From assembly GCF_001426705.1 (NCBI RefSeq), contig NZ_LMFC01000001.1, forward strand, positions 175,789 through 239,788: DNA of 64,000 nucleotides, read 5' to 3'. Positions 16,854 to 24,905 of this stretch are shown one piece after another. Within the stretch, counting starts at the first letter, position 1; each line of letters opens with the position of its first letter. Below the pieces are notes generated by a model. It was not told where the DNA came from and made no database searches. It saw nothing but the letters and a program-made list of their open reading frames with translations. The stretch is from Cellulomonas sp. Root485 (GTDB taxonomy: Bacteria > Actinomycetota > Actinomycetes > Actinomycetales > Cellulomonadaceae). The position numbers and the translations under genes were made by a program.

Positions 16854-17512
16854 CCCACGCGCTCGTGCTCGCCGGACACGGCCGCTACCAGGACCCGTGG
16901 CACGACAACGCCGCGATAGCCCATCGCGTGGCGCAGCTGCTGGCCGACGACGCGATCGACGTGACGATCCGGGGGACCCTGCCCGACGCGCTCGACGACA
17001 TCGAGCCCGACCTGCTGGTGGTCGCGTCCGGCCGTGGCAGGCCCGACGCCGACTTCGACGGGACCGACGAGGACTGGCTGCCGTTCCACGCGCGGCTCTC
17101 CGCGCTCGTGGCATCCGGCGTCCCCGTGCTCGGTCTGCACCAGGCGACCAACACGTTCCTCGACGCACCGTCGTGGGGCCCGCTGCTCGGCGGCCGGTGG
17201 ATCGAGGGCACCACCTGGCACCCCCCGCTCGGCGACGTGACGTTCCGGGTGGTCGCCTCGGACCACCCCGCCGTCGCGGGTCTGTCCGAGATCTCCGTGC
17301 AGGACGAGCAGTACCTCTCGCTCGACGTGTCCCCGGACGTGGAGGTCCTCGTCGTCGCCGACCACGAGGGGACCGCGCACCCCGTCGTCTGGGTCGCCCC
17401 CGGACCGGGCCGGATCGTCTACGACGCCCTCGGGCACGACGTCCGCTCCTACCGGTCCCCGTCGCGCGTCGACCTGTTCCGCCGCGAGGTCCGCTGGCTG
17501 CTGAGCCGCTGA
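16850..17512 (+). CDS. ThuA-like domain protein
   Basis: This 220-residue cytoplasmic protein has a class-I glutamine-amidotransferase-like fold: an N-terminal strand and glycine turn (ALVLAGHGRYQDPWHD), a central strand with VLGLHQATNTF, and HPAVAGLSEISVQDEQYLSL, all typical of ThuA (trehalose utilisation) relatives. The strand-turn motif has Leu-His in place of the amidotransferase nucleophile Cys. ThuA relatives sit in many sugar operons and have been linked to keto-sugar metabolism, but the reaction here is not known. It is the last gene of the operon, and its last 64 bases overlap the convergent gene at 17449. Confidence 0.8.
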   Translation: MTHALVLAGHGRYQDPWHDNAAIAHRVAQLLADDAIDVTIRGTLPDALDDIEPDLLVVASGRGRPDADFDGTDEDWLPFHARLSALVASGVPVLGLHQATNTFLDAPSWGPLLGGRWIEGTTWHPPLGDVTFRVVASDHPAVAGLSEISVQDEQYLSLDVSPDVEVLVVADHEGTAHPVVWVAPGPGRIVYDALGHDVRSYRSPSRVDLFRREVRWLLSR

Positions 17513-17985
17513 CACCGCAGGGTCGCACCGGCCAGGAGCAGGCCCCACACCAGGAACCAGGGCTCCCACAGGAACAGCCGCCACGTGAGCGCCCGCTCGG
17601 ACAGGGGTTCGTCGAGCTCGACCACGCCCGCCGCCACGAGGGCGACCGACCCCGTCTGGAGCGCGCCGTAGAGCACCAGCACGCCGGCGCCGAGCCAGCC
17701 CAGGATCAGGAGGGGTCGCTGCGGCAGGTGACGACCCCACGGCTGGACCAGCGCCAGCGCGAGGACGCCGCCCATCACCTTCAGCACGAGGGCGACGGCG
17801 TTCGCGGCCAGCAGCGCCGGGTCGCCGGCCCGAGCCATCCGCTCGATGGCGCCTCCGAGGGTGTCCAGGCCCACCGTGCTCCCCAGGGCCCACGCGAGGC
17901 TGACACCCGCGAAGGCGAAGGCCACCACGACAGCCCCCCACGCCACCCAGCGCGGTGGGACCCAGCGGTCGGACGGCGCCTCCAT
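17449..17985 (-). CDS. DUF3995-like membrane protein
   Basis: This 178-residue protein has four membrane segments: about 14-34, 62-80, 90-118 and 140-160. It resembles DUF3995 proteins of actinobacteria in size, in the first helix ending SLAWALGST and in the GGVLALALVQPWGR segment; this match is from memory. No function is known. Its 3' end overlaps the ThuA-like gene on the opposite strand by 64 bases, so the two messages are complementary at their ends. It is transcribed away from the EEP gene upstream. Confidence 0.7.
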   Translation of the reverse strand: MEAPSDRWVPPRWVAWGAVVVAFAFAGVSLAWALGSTVGLDTLGGAIERMARAGDPALLAANAVALVLKVMGGVLALALVQPWGRHLPQRPLLILGWLGAGVLVLYGALQTGSVALVAAGVVELDEPLSERALTWRLFLWEPWFLVWGLLLAGATLRCQRLSSQRTSRRNRSTRDGDR

Positions 17986-18064
17986 GACGGATCACGCTAG
18001 CCCGCGGCCGCCCGACGGGATGCTGTCCGTTGTGCCCCTCTCAGGTCCTCGCCAGGATGGGTCG

Positions 18065-18733
18065 ATGACCACCGTCCCCGAGCGCGCCCCGTTGCGGGTC
18101 ATGACGTACAACGTCAAGGGCCTGCAGCTGTCCCGGCCCGACGTCGTCGCCGTGGTGCGCGCGGCCGCACCGGACGTGCTCGGCGTGCAGGAGCCGCCGC
18201 GTGGACTCCTCGGCTGGTTCCAGACGTGGCGGTTCGCGCGCGACGTGGGGATGAGCGCCGTGGTGAACGGTCGTGGCGCCCGCACGACCGCCCTCCTCGT
18301 CGCGCGTGGCCGGTCGGTGACCGGCGCGTCCGCGGTGAAGCTGCCGAACCTGTCCGGCCGGACCGCCCGCGGTGTCGCCGTCGCGACCGTCGACGGCGTC
18401 CGGTTCGTCGTCGTGCACCTGTCGCTGGTCCGTGACGAGCGCGCCGCCCACCTGTCGGACCTCCTGGTCCACCACGTGCCGAGGATGCGGACCGTCGTGC
18501 TCGGCGACCTCAACGAGCCGCCCGGCGGGCCCACCTGGACGACTCTCACCACCGTGCTGGTCGACGTCGACCCGATGGGTGACCCGACGTTCCCCGCGAT
18601 CGAGCCGCGGCAGCGCATCGACGCGATCCTGCGGTCCCCGGACCTGGCGACGGGGACCGCCCGGGTGCCGTCCGGCCAGCCCGCCCAGGTCGGCAGCGAC
18701 CACCGCCCACTCGTCGTGGACCTCCTGCGCTAG
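18065..18733 (+). CDS. Endonuclease/exonuclease/phosphatase (EEP) family hydrolase
   Basis: This 222-residue protein shows the EEP core motifs in order: MTYNVKG near the start, GVQEPP (metal-binding Glu), VVVHLSLVRDERA, LGDLNEPPGGPTW and the C-terminal GSDHRPLVVDL with the catalytic Asp-His. The family covers DNase I-like nucleases, sphingomyelinases and inositol phosphatases; the substrate here cannot be told. No signal peptide or membrane segment is evident. I start at the ATG at 18065; an in-frame ATG at 17984 would add 27 residues of low similarity and overlap the divergent gene. Confidence 0.85.
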   Translation: MTTVPERAPLRVMTYNVKGLQLSRPDVVAVVRAAAPDVLGVQEPPRGLLGWFQTWRFARDVGMSAVVNGRGARTTALLVARGRSVTGASAVKLPNLSGRTARGVAVATVDGVRFVVVHLSLVRDERAAHLSDLLVHHVPRMRTVVLGDLNEPPGGPTWTTLTTVLVDVDPMGDPTFPAIEPRQRIDAILRSPDLATGTARVPSGQPAQVGSDHRPLVVDLLR

Positions 18734-18789
18734 GACCCGGACGTCCGCGGATTCGAGCGCCCGGACGACCGGATGTGCGGACGCTGTCG

Positions 18790-18801
18790 GCTTGATCAAG
18801 C
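18790..18801. repeat. 12-nt perfect palindrome upstream of the methyltransferase gene
   Basis: GCTTGATCAAGC lies 23 bases before the GTG start at 18824. It is unusually AT-rich at its centre for this genome and could be a repressor site or a small hairpin in the leader. Confidence 0.3.
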
Positions 18802-18823
18802 GTGGGGCGGGGATGATGGCGGG

Positions 18824-20359
18824 GTGGCTCTCGACATCACGCCCGGTGCGCCCTTGACCGATCCCGCACTCGTCGCGGCGCTGCGTGACGACCTGGCGGC
18901 TGCGGGGTACGGCGTCGCCGGGGTCGAGGAGGTGCTGGGGGCGGTTGCCGCCGACGCGCTGCACCGGGAGGAGCCCGTGCCGGCCCTGCGCGCGACGGGG
19001 GCGGCGGCCGACGACGTGGTCGCCGCGCTCGTCCGCACCTTCCTGCTCGGTGTCGCCGTCCCGCGGCGGACCCTGGAGCGAGCGTTGCCCACGCTGGGGA
19101 TCGACGGAGCGGAGCGGCTCGGCCTGGTCGAGACCGACGGCGACCAGGTGCGTGCCCGCGTCGACCTGCGTCCGTACACCGCGGTCGACGGGGGCGGCGA
19201 GGTCGACTGGTGGATCGCCTCCGACCTCGGCGAGCTCGCCACCGGCCAGGCGCTGCGGACCGACCACGTGCTGGGCGTCGGCGGGGCGTCCACGACGCTC
19301 GCGCAGGTCACCGTGCGCGACGACCGCGACCACGTGCTCGACCTCGGCACCGGCTGCGGGATCCAGGCGCTGCACGCGTCCCGGCACTCGCGCCGGGTGG
19401 TCGGCACCGACATCTCGCGGCGGGCGCTCGCGTTCGCGCGGTTCAACGCCGCGCTCGCCGGGGTGGGGCTTGATCTCCGCGAGGGGTCGATGCTCGACCC
19501 CGTCGCCGACGAGCGCTTCGACCTGGTCGTGAGCAACCCGCCGTTCGTCATCACGCCCCGGACCCCGGGGATGCCGTCGTACGAGTACCGCGACGGTGGC
19601 CGTGCCGGGGACGCGATCGTGCGCGAGCTCGTCGAGGGCGTCGGAGCGGTGCTGGCGCCCGGGGGAGTGGCGCAGCTGCTGGGCAACTGGGAGGTGCGGC
19701 GCGGCGAGCAGTGGCACGAGCGCGTCGGCTCCTGGCTCGACGCCAGCGGGCTGGACGGGTGGGTGGTCCAGCGCGAGCTGCAGGACCCCGCGCAGTACGC
19801 GGAGACGTGGATCCGCGACGGCGGCACCACACCCGACCGTGACCGCGCCGCGTGGGCCGTCCGGTACGGGCAGTGGCTGGACGACTTCGCGTCGCGGGAC
19901 GTCGAGGGCATCGGGTTCGGCTTCGTCACCTTGCGCAAGCCGCTCGGCGCTCCGACGCTGCGCCGGCTGGAGGAGGTCACCGGGACGGTCCGGCAGCCGC
20001 TCGGTCCGGCCCTCGCCGCCTCCCTCGCCGCGCACGACTGGCTCTCCATGAGCGACGACGACCTCGCGGACCAGCGCCTCGTCGTCGCCCCCGACGTGAC
20101 CGAGGAGCGGTACCTCACGCCCGGCGACCCCGACCCGCAGGTGGTGCTGCTGCGCCAGGGCGGCGGCTTCGGCCGGGCCGTGCAGGCGGGCACGGCGCTC
20201 GCGGGGTTCGTCGGCGTCTGCGACGGCGAGCTCACGGTCGGCCAGATCGTCAGCGCCCTCGGCGCGCTGCTGGAGGTCGGCGCCGAGGCGGTCGCCGCGG
20301 ACGTCCTCCCGTCGGCCCGTGGCCTGATCCGCGACGGCCTGCTGCTCCCCGCGGACTAG
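18824..20359 (+). CDS. N5-glutamine/N6-adenine-type methyltransferase with flanking DUF7059/DUF7782-like domains
   Basis: This 511-residue protein has a helical N-terminal domain (about 1-140), a class-I SAM-dependent methyltransferase core (about 155-330; VLDLGTGCGIQALHAS binds SAM, VVGTDIS follows, and VVSNPPFVI is the NPPF/Y active-site motif) and a C-terminal winged-helix-like domain. The NPPF motif is shared by PrmC/HemK and by rRNA guanine or adenine methyltransferases, so the target could be protein Gln or RNA base. The GTG at 18824 is the first in-frame start beside the beginning of similarity. The gene seems monocistronic, with tandem hairpins after the stop. Confidence 0.82.
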   Translation: MALDITPGAPLTDPALVAALRDDLAAAGYGVAGVEEVLGAVAADALHREEPVPALRATGAAADDVVAALVRTFLLGVAVPRRTLERALPTLGIDGAERLGLVETDGDQVRARVDLRPYTAVDGGGEVDWWIASDLGELATGQALRTDHVLGVGGASTTLAQVTVRDDRDHVLDLGTGCGIQALHASRHSRRVVGTDISRRALAFARFNAALAGVGLDLREGSMLDPVADERFDLVVSNPPFVITPRTPGMPSYEYRDGGRAGDAIVRELVEGVGAVLAPGGVAQLLGNWEVRRGEQWHERVGSWLDASGLDGWVVQRELQDPAQYAETWIRDGGTTPDRDRAAWAVRYGQWLDDFASRDVEGIGFGFVTLRKPLGAPTLRRLEEVTGTVRQPLGPALAASLAAHDWLSMSDDDLADQRLVVAPDVTEERYLTPGDPDPQVVLLRQGGGFGRAVQAGTALAGFVGVCDGELTVGQIVSALGALLEVGAEAVAADVLPSARGLIRDGLLLPAD

Positions 20360-20363
20360 CGCC

Positions 20364-20413
20364 GCAACGTCCGCACTCGAGCGGGCTCGAGCCCGCCGGA
20401 GTGCGGACGTTGC
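20364..20413. terminator. Long hairpin after the methyltransferase gene (first of a tandem pair)
   Basis: Perfect 15-base arms GCAACGTCCGCACTC (20364-20378) and its complement (20399-20413) enclose a loop that itself contains the 16-base palindrome GCGGGCTCGAGCCCGC (20381-20396). It lies five bases after the stop codon, between convergent genes. Confidence 0.6.
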
Positions 20414-20426
20414 CGGGTCAGACGTG

Positions 20427-20476
20427 CTGACGTCCGCACTCCGAGGGGGAGGGGCCCTCAGGAGTGCGGACGTCAG
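20427..20476. terminator. Second hairpin sharing the ACGTCCGCACTC arm
   Basis: Perfect 16-base arms CTGACGTCCGCACTCC (20427-20442) and its complement (20461-20476) enclose an 18-base G-rich loop. The 12-base core ACGTCCGCACTC is identical to that in the first hairpin. It probably terminates the mannanase message from the other strand. Confidence 0.6.
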
Positions 20477-20498
20477 CGGGTGGACGCGCGTCGGTCCG

Positions 20499-23441
20499 TC
20501 AGCGGATCTCGACGTCGTCGATCACGTGGGCTCCTGCGTTGAAGTACAGGTTCACCTTCTTCACGTCGGCCAGCTGCACCCCGCACTCGGCGCTCAGCGT
20601 GGCCAGGTCGACCAGCACGTCCGACGTCGGGGCGGAGATCCACCCCACCTGCGCGGTCTCGCACCAGGTCCACGACGACCCCAGCTGCAGGGCGGCCTTG
20701 GTGTCGAAGCCCGTGGTGGACACCACGTCGAACCGCAGCTCGGTGCGCCCGGTCCAGTCACCGACCGACGGGCCGAACCCGAACCAGCCGCCGTCGGGAG
20801 CAGCCGCGTCGATCGTCAGCGTCCCCCCGGTGCCGGTGGCCGTGCCCTCACCGATGGGCCCCCAGCCCTGGGCGCCGTCCGTGAAGTCCGTCAGCACGAC
20901 GGGCTCCAGCGGGCTCGGCCGGTGGTCGAACCGGTCGAGGTACCCGGCGAAGTCACCGCGCGTGACGACCTTGAGCACGCCGAACTTGTACGCCGACGTC
21001 GGCACGATGATGCCGGTCTCGGTCGCCCACGCGATGGCCTTGCCGTACGGGTGCCATGACGGGACGTCGCTGAACGCCTCCGGCGCGGCAGGCTCGGGCG
21101 ACCCCGCCAGCCGCCAGAGCAGCTCCGCCGCCGACGAGCGGTCGAGCGGCGCCTTGGGCAGGAACAGCGGGATCGTCGTGTCGACCAGCTTCTCGTGCGC
21201 CAGCCACTCGATCTCGTCGTAGAAGGCATGCTTCCTGGGCACGTCGCGGAACGTCGGCTTCGGCGCCGTGGGGACGAAGGTGGCCTCCGAGTAGCGGTAG
21301 AGCAGCGACGCCACGGCCTCGCGGGTCTCCGGCTTGGTCGGGCGGAACGTGCCGTCCTGGTAGCCGTCGTCGAGGCCCTGGTCGTGCAGCCAGATGATGC
21401 TGTCGAAGTTCAGCGAGCCCGGCAGGACGTCGGAGAACACCGGCGGCGGCTCGACCCCCGGCAGGGCGGCGATGTCGTCGACCACGATGCTTCCCGACGG
21501 GTCGCCGGTGCCGTCGTCGGCCGCGTTGACGTAGATGTTGAACTGCGAGATCGCCTTCAGGTCCGCGTCGCTGATGCGGCGGTTGGCGTTGGCCGTGTCC
21601 CACGGGGCCGGTCGCCAGTCGATGAACGGGAAGGTCACCACACCGGGCTCGGTGCCCGCCAGGGACGGGTACGCCTCGTAGGAGACGCCGCCGGCCACGA
21701 GCTGGAGCACCATCTTGTTGCCCGAGCCGTCGGGCTTGATCCACAGCGCGAGCTCGTTGAAGTCGGACCAGTCGCCGCTGATCTGCTTCCCGAACCCGGT
21801 GTACGTCTGCGTGGCGAAGTCGTAGTCCATCCGCAGCGCCTTCGACGAACCGCTCGTGTCCAGCGAGAGCGTGTTGGCGCCGTAGGAGACGTACTCGGCC
21901 CGCAGCGCGGTGTCGTCGCCGTAGCCCTCGTAGTCGTCGACGACGCCCGGTCCGAACGTCGGTCGCGGCCCGAGGACCACGGACGAGCTCTCGGTGAGCA
22001 CCTCGACGCCGTCGGCGACCACGTGCACCGTGAGCGTCCGCGTGCTGTTGTCCAGCTGCGCCGCGGGGATGTCCCACGGAGCGGACCACCACAGGCCGTC
22101 ACCGGGGGCGAGCTCGATCTCGGTGTCGCCGACGGTGGCGTAGACGCGGTCCGCGGCGACGTTCTGGACGGTGGCGCGGATCGTCGTCGGTGACGTGGCG
22201 ACCCGGGCGCTGTCCGCCGGGGAGGCGATGTGCAGCACCGGGCCGGCGGGCGTCGTGTCCACCGCACGGTCGAACGCGCCCGTGACCTCGCTCGCGAACA
22301 GCGTGTACGGGTCGGCCGCGTAGTCCTGGAAGTCGGGCAGCAGGGCGTCACCGGTCACGGGCACGTAGTGCTGGCCGGCGTCGAAGTTGGCCCACGTCTC
22401 CATGTACGCGTTGCGGCTGGCCTTCGGGTCGGCCTTGATGGCGGCCAGGACCTTGGTGAACCACTGCTCCGGGCTGGAGCCGGTGCTGCCGACGCCGTTG
22501 GTCACGCCGAACTCGGTGAACGCGGAGACCTTGCCCTTGGCGTCGGCCAGGTCGGCGATCATGCCGAGGTCCTTGACCAGACCGTCGAGGAACGCGGCCG
22601 AGCCGGTGTTGTCGTACGCGTCGAGGCCGAAGACGTCGACGAACTCGTCACCCGGGTAGGTGCGCAGGTACGTGTCGGCGTTCCCGCCGAACCCGCTGCC
22701 CGGGCCGAACGCGTACAGGAAGTTGGAGACGCCCTTGATGTCGCGCAGGTACTCGACCGTGTAGCGGAAGAGCTCCTTGTACTCGCCGGGGGAGCCGAAC
22801 GCGGCACCCCACCAGAACCAGGAGCCGGCGTTCTCGTGGTACGGCCGGAAGATGATCGGGATGAGGTTGCCCTCGGCGTCGCGGGCGCCGTCGGCCGCGG
22901 CGGCGATGTTGTCCAGGTACGCGTTCAGGTCCGCGTTCTTCGCGCCGCCGGGCAGGACCGCGCGCAGCGTGTCGCCCGTGGTGTCGTAGAAGCTGCCGCC
23001 GGTGACGAAGTTCTCCATGTGCGCGGACAGCGTGTTGATGCCGCCGAGGCCGTGCGCCTTGGCGATGTAGTCGTCGAGCGCCGCGATGTTCTGCGCGGTC
23101 GAGTTGCTCGCGGAGCCCGGGGCCTCGTCGCCCTGCAGGATCAGCGTGTCCCAGCCGAAGACAGCCGGGAAGTCGCCAGTCATGTTCTTGACGTCGGACT
23201 TCGTGCCGTCCGCACCGGTCACGGTCAGGCCGTAGGACGTCGTGTGCTGGTGGCCGAACAGGATGCCCTCGCCGCGGATGTCGTCGAGGTAGGAGAACAG
23301 CGACCGGGTCGCCGGGCTGGCACCTGGGTCGACGATGGTGACGGTCTCGGCCGCCTGGGCCGCGGGCAGTGCCACGAGCCCGCTGAGCGCCGCAGCGGTG
23401 ATCCCCGCAGTCAGAGCACGCGCGAGATGACGGTTCTTCAT
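20499..23441 (-). CDS. Secreted modular GH26 beta-mannanase with SLH region
   Basis: This 980-residue exported protein should hydrolyse beta-1,4-mannan at the cell surface. Modules in order: Sec signal peptide (1-30, cleaved after AAQA); GH26 catalytic domain (about 35-395) with acid/base Glu203 in FRPYHENAGSWFWWG and nucleophile Glu310 in SAFTEFG; Ig-like domain (about 401-492); carbohydrate-binding module (about 495-660, perhaps CBM23-like); three S-layer-homology-like repeats (about 668-838), which would bind the wall; and a C-terminal beta module (848-980) of unknown role. The order resembles Cellulomonas fimi Man26A. The start has AGGAGGTTCA directly before it. The gene stands alone with a long promoter region. 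Confidence 0.92.
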   Translation of the reverse strand: MKNRHLARALTAGITAAALSGLVALPAAQAAETVTIVDPGASPATRSLFSYLDDIRGEGILFGHQHTTSYGLTVTGADGTKSDVKNMTGDFPAVFGWDTLILQGDEAPGSASNSTAQNIAALDDYIAKAHGLGGINTLSAHMENFVTGGSFYDTTGDTLRAVLPGGAKNADLNAYLDNIAAAADGARDAEGNLIPIIFRPYHENAGSWFWWGAAFGSPGEYKELFRYTVEYLRDIKGVSNFLYAFGPGSGFGGNADTYLRTYPGDEFVDVFGLDAYDNTGSAAFLDGLVKDLGMIADLADAKGKVSAFTEFGVTNGVGSTGSSPEQWFTKVLAAIKADPKASRNAYMETWANFDAGQHYVPVTGDALLPDFQDYAADPYTLFASEVTGAFDRAVDTTPAGPVLHIASPADSARVATSPTTIRATVQNVAADRVYATVGDTEIELAPGDGLWWSAPWDIPAAQLDNSTRTLTVHVVADGVEVLTESSSVVLGPRPTFGPGVVDDYEGYGDDTALRAEYVSYGANTLSLDTSGSSKALRMDYDFATQTYTGFGKQISGDWSDFNELALWIKPDGSGNKMVLQLVAGGVSYEAYPSLAGTEPGVVTFPFIDWRPAPWDTANANRRISDADLKAISQFNIYVNAADDGTGDPSGSIVVDDIAALPGVEPPPVFSDVLPGSLNFDSIIWLHDQGLDDGYQDGTFRPTKPETREAVASLLYRYSEATFVPTAPKPTFRDVPRKHAFYDEIEWLAHEKLVDTTIPLFLPKAPLDRSSAAELLWRLAGSPEPAAPEAFSDVPSWHPYGKAIAWATETGIIVPTSAYKFGVLKVVTRGDFAGYLDRFDHRPSPLEPVVLTDFTDGAQGWGPIGEGTATGTGGTLTIDAAAPDGGWFGFGPSVGDWTGRTELRFDVVSTTGFDTKAALQLGSSWTWCETAQVGWISAPTSDVLVDLATLSAECGVQLADVKKVNLYFNAGAHVIDDVEIR

Positions 23442-23541
23442 TGAACCTCCTGGGTGGTCTCGAACCGCACAGACCGGACGGTCGCGGACGAGGCGGAGCA
23501 GAGTTAGTCAAGTTACCAAAGAAAGGGTCGAACCGGACAGA

Positions 23542-23557
23542 CCCGAAACGTTTGGGG
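23542..23557. promoter_or_regulatory. Candidate LacI-type operator upstream of the mannanase
   Basis: CCCGAAACGTTTGGGG is symmetric at seven of eight paired positions around a central CG, the layout of LacI-family operators. It lies 101 bases upstream of the mannanase start. No LacI gene is adjacent, so the regulator is unidentified. Confidence 0.35.
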
Positions 23558-23576
23558 TGCTGGCTCGCCGCCCGGG

Positions 23577-23636
23577 GTCGAACAAGCCATGAGTGACTCC
23601 AATCGACCCCGTGGCGGCACCCATGGCTTGCTCGAC
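23577..23636. repeat. 15-base inverted repeat with 30-base spacer in divergent intergenic region
   Basis: GTCGAACAAGCCATG (23577-23591) and CATGGCTTGCTCGAC (23622-23636) are complementary at 14 of 15 positions. They lie in the 309-base gap between the mannanase and the adaptor gene. Nothing else in that gap (23442-23750) reads as a gene; it also holds the operator-like site at 23542. Confidence 0.5.
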
Positions 23637-23750
23637 CTGTGGAGCCGGCTGCCGACTCACAGGTGAGCCACAGGTCAGTGCTACGGGCGGCCCAGCGCCC
23701 GTCCCTACGTTCGGCCCAGGTCATCCGGCCGGGTCGACGTGAGGGAGAAC

Positions 23751-24905
23751 ATGCAGCACGTATGGAGGCGGACGACGCCGCTGACGAGGACGGTCACCGC
23801 CGTGGTCCTCGTCGCGCTCGTGGTCGCGGGCATCTGGTGGTTCGGGATCCGGGACGCGTCGGCGGCGTCGGCCGAGTCGGTCACGCGGACCGTCGCGGCG
23901 AGCCTGACGACGATGCAGAAGTCGGTCAGCGGCAGCGGGACGCTGACCCCGTCGGTGCACCAGGACGTGAGCTTCGAGGTCACCGGCACGGTCAACGCCG
24001 TCCCGGTGGCGGTCGGTCAGACGGTCACGGTCGGGCAGCCGCTGGCAACGGTCGACACCCTGCAGCTCACCGCGGACCTGCTCCAGGCCAAGGCCACGCT
24101 GGCGGACGCACAGGCGAAGCTGGCCGACGCGTCCGGCAGCGCGCAGGTCGCGGCCGCGCAGGCGCAGGTCGACGTCGCCCGGTCGGGCGTGGACACCGCA
24201 CAGTCGGCGATGGACGGCGCCACCCTGACGGCACCGGTGGCCGGTCTGCTCACCGCCGTGAACGTCGAGGTGGGCGACGCTGTCGGGAGCAGCGCCGGAC
24301 CGTCCGCGTCCGGCGAGACCGAGGCGCAGTTCACCATCGTCGGCACCGACGCCTGGCAGGTCGAGGTCACGGTCTCCGACGCGGACGTCGCGCTCGTCGA
24401 GGTCGGCGACCAGGCGGAGGTCACGCTCGACGGTGCCACGGAGCCCGTCTTCGGCACCATCAGCGCGATCGGCCTGCTGTCCACCAGCGACACCGGCGTC
24501 GCGGCCTACCCCGTGACCGTCGCGGTCACGGGCGACCAGGAGGGCCTGCACGACGGGGTCGCCGCCGAGGTCGAGCTGGTCTACGAGCGCCGCACCGACG
24601 TCCTGACCGTGCCCAGCCTCGCGGTCACCACCGCTGCCGACGGCACCACGACCGTGCAGCAGACGGACGCCGACGGCGAGCTCGTCGACGTCCCGGTCAC
24701 CACCGGCGAGACGTCCGGGAACGTCACGGAGATCACGGAGGGGCTGGCCGAGGGGGACGAGGTGGTGCTCGCGGTCTTCACGCCCGGCACCGGCGGCACC
24801 GGCCGGCAGAACCAGGGCACCTTCCCCGAGGGTGGGTTCCAGGGCGTTCCCCCCGACGGGGGCACCGGTCCGGTCCTGCAGCAGGGTGGTCCGACGAATG
24901 GCTGA
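23751..24905 (+). CDS. MacA-like periplasmic-adaptor-type (HlyD/RND) protein
   Basis: This 384-residue protein has an N-terminal membrane anchor (about 15-36, TVTAVVLVALVVAGIWWFG), a split lipoyl-like domain (VTGTVNAVPVAVGQTVTVGQ near 85-105 and GLLTAVNVEVGDAVG near 165-180), a short coiled-coil hairpin of Ala/Gln/Lys repeats between them, and a beta-barrel domain. In Gram-positives such proteins partner MacB-type ABC transporters outside the membrane. The start could be GTG 23739; I prefer ATG 23751 because GAGGGAG lies just before it, though the spacer is short. It overlaps the ATPase gene by eight bases. Confidence 0.87.
   Translation: MQHVWRRTTPLTRTVTAVVLVALVVAGIWWFGIRDASAASAESVTRTVAASLTTMQKSVSGSGTLTPSVHQDVSFEVTGTVNAVPVAVGQTVTVGQPLATVDTLQLTADLLQAKATLADAQAKLADASGSAQVAAAQAQVDVARSGVDTAQSAMDGATLTAPVAGLLTAVNVEVGDAVGSSAGPSASGETEAQFTIVGTDAWQVEVTVSDADVALVEVGDQAEVTLDGATEPVFGTISAIGLLSTSDTGVAAYPVTVAVTGDQEGLHDGVAAEVELVYERRTDVLTVPSLAVTTAADGTTTVQQTDADGELVDVPVTTGETSGNVTEITEGLAEGDEVVLAVFTPGTGGTGRQNQGTFPEGGFQGVPPDGGTGPVLQQGGPTNG

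Noticed and set aside
18742..18783. Stem CGTCCGC/GCGGACG after the EEP gene as a third member of the tandem hairpin family
   Set aside because: Only seven bases pair across a 28-base loop; such a match is expected by chance at this GC content.
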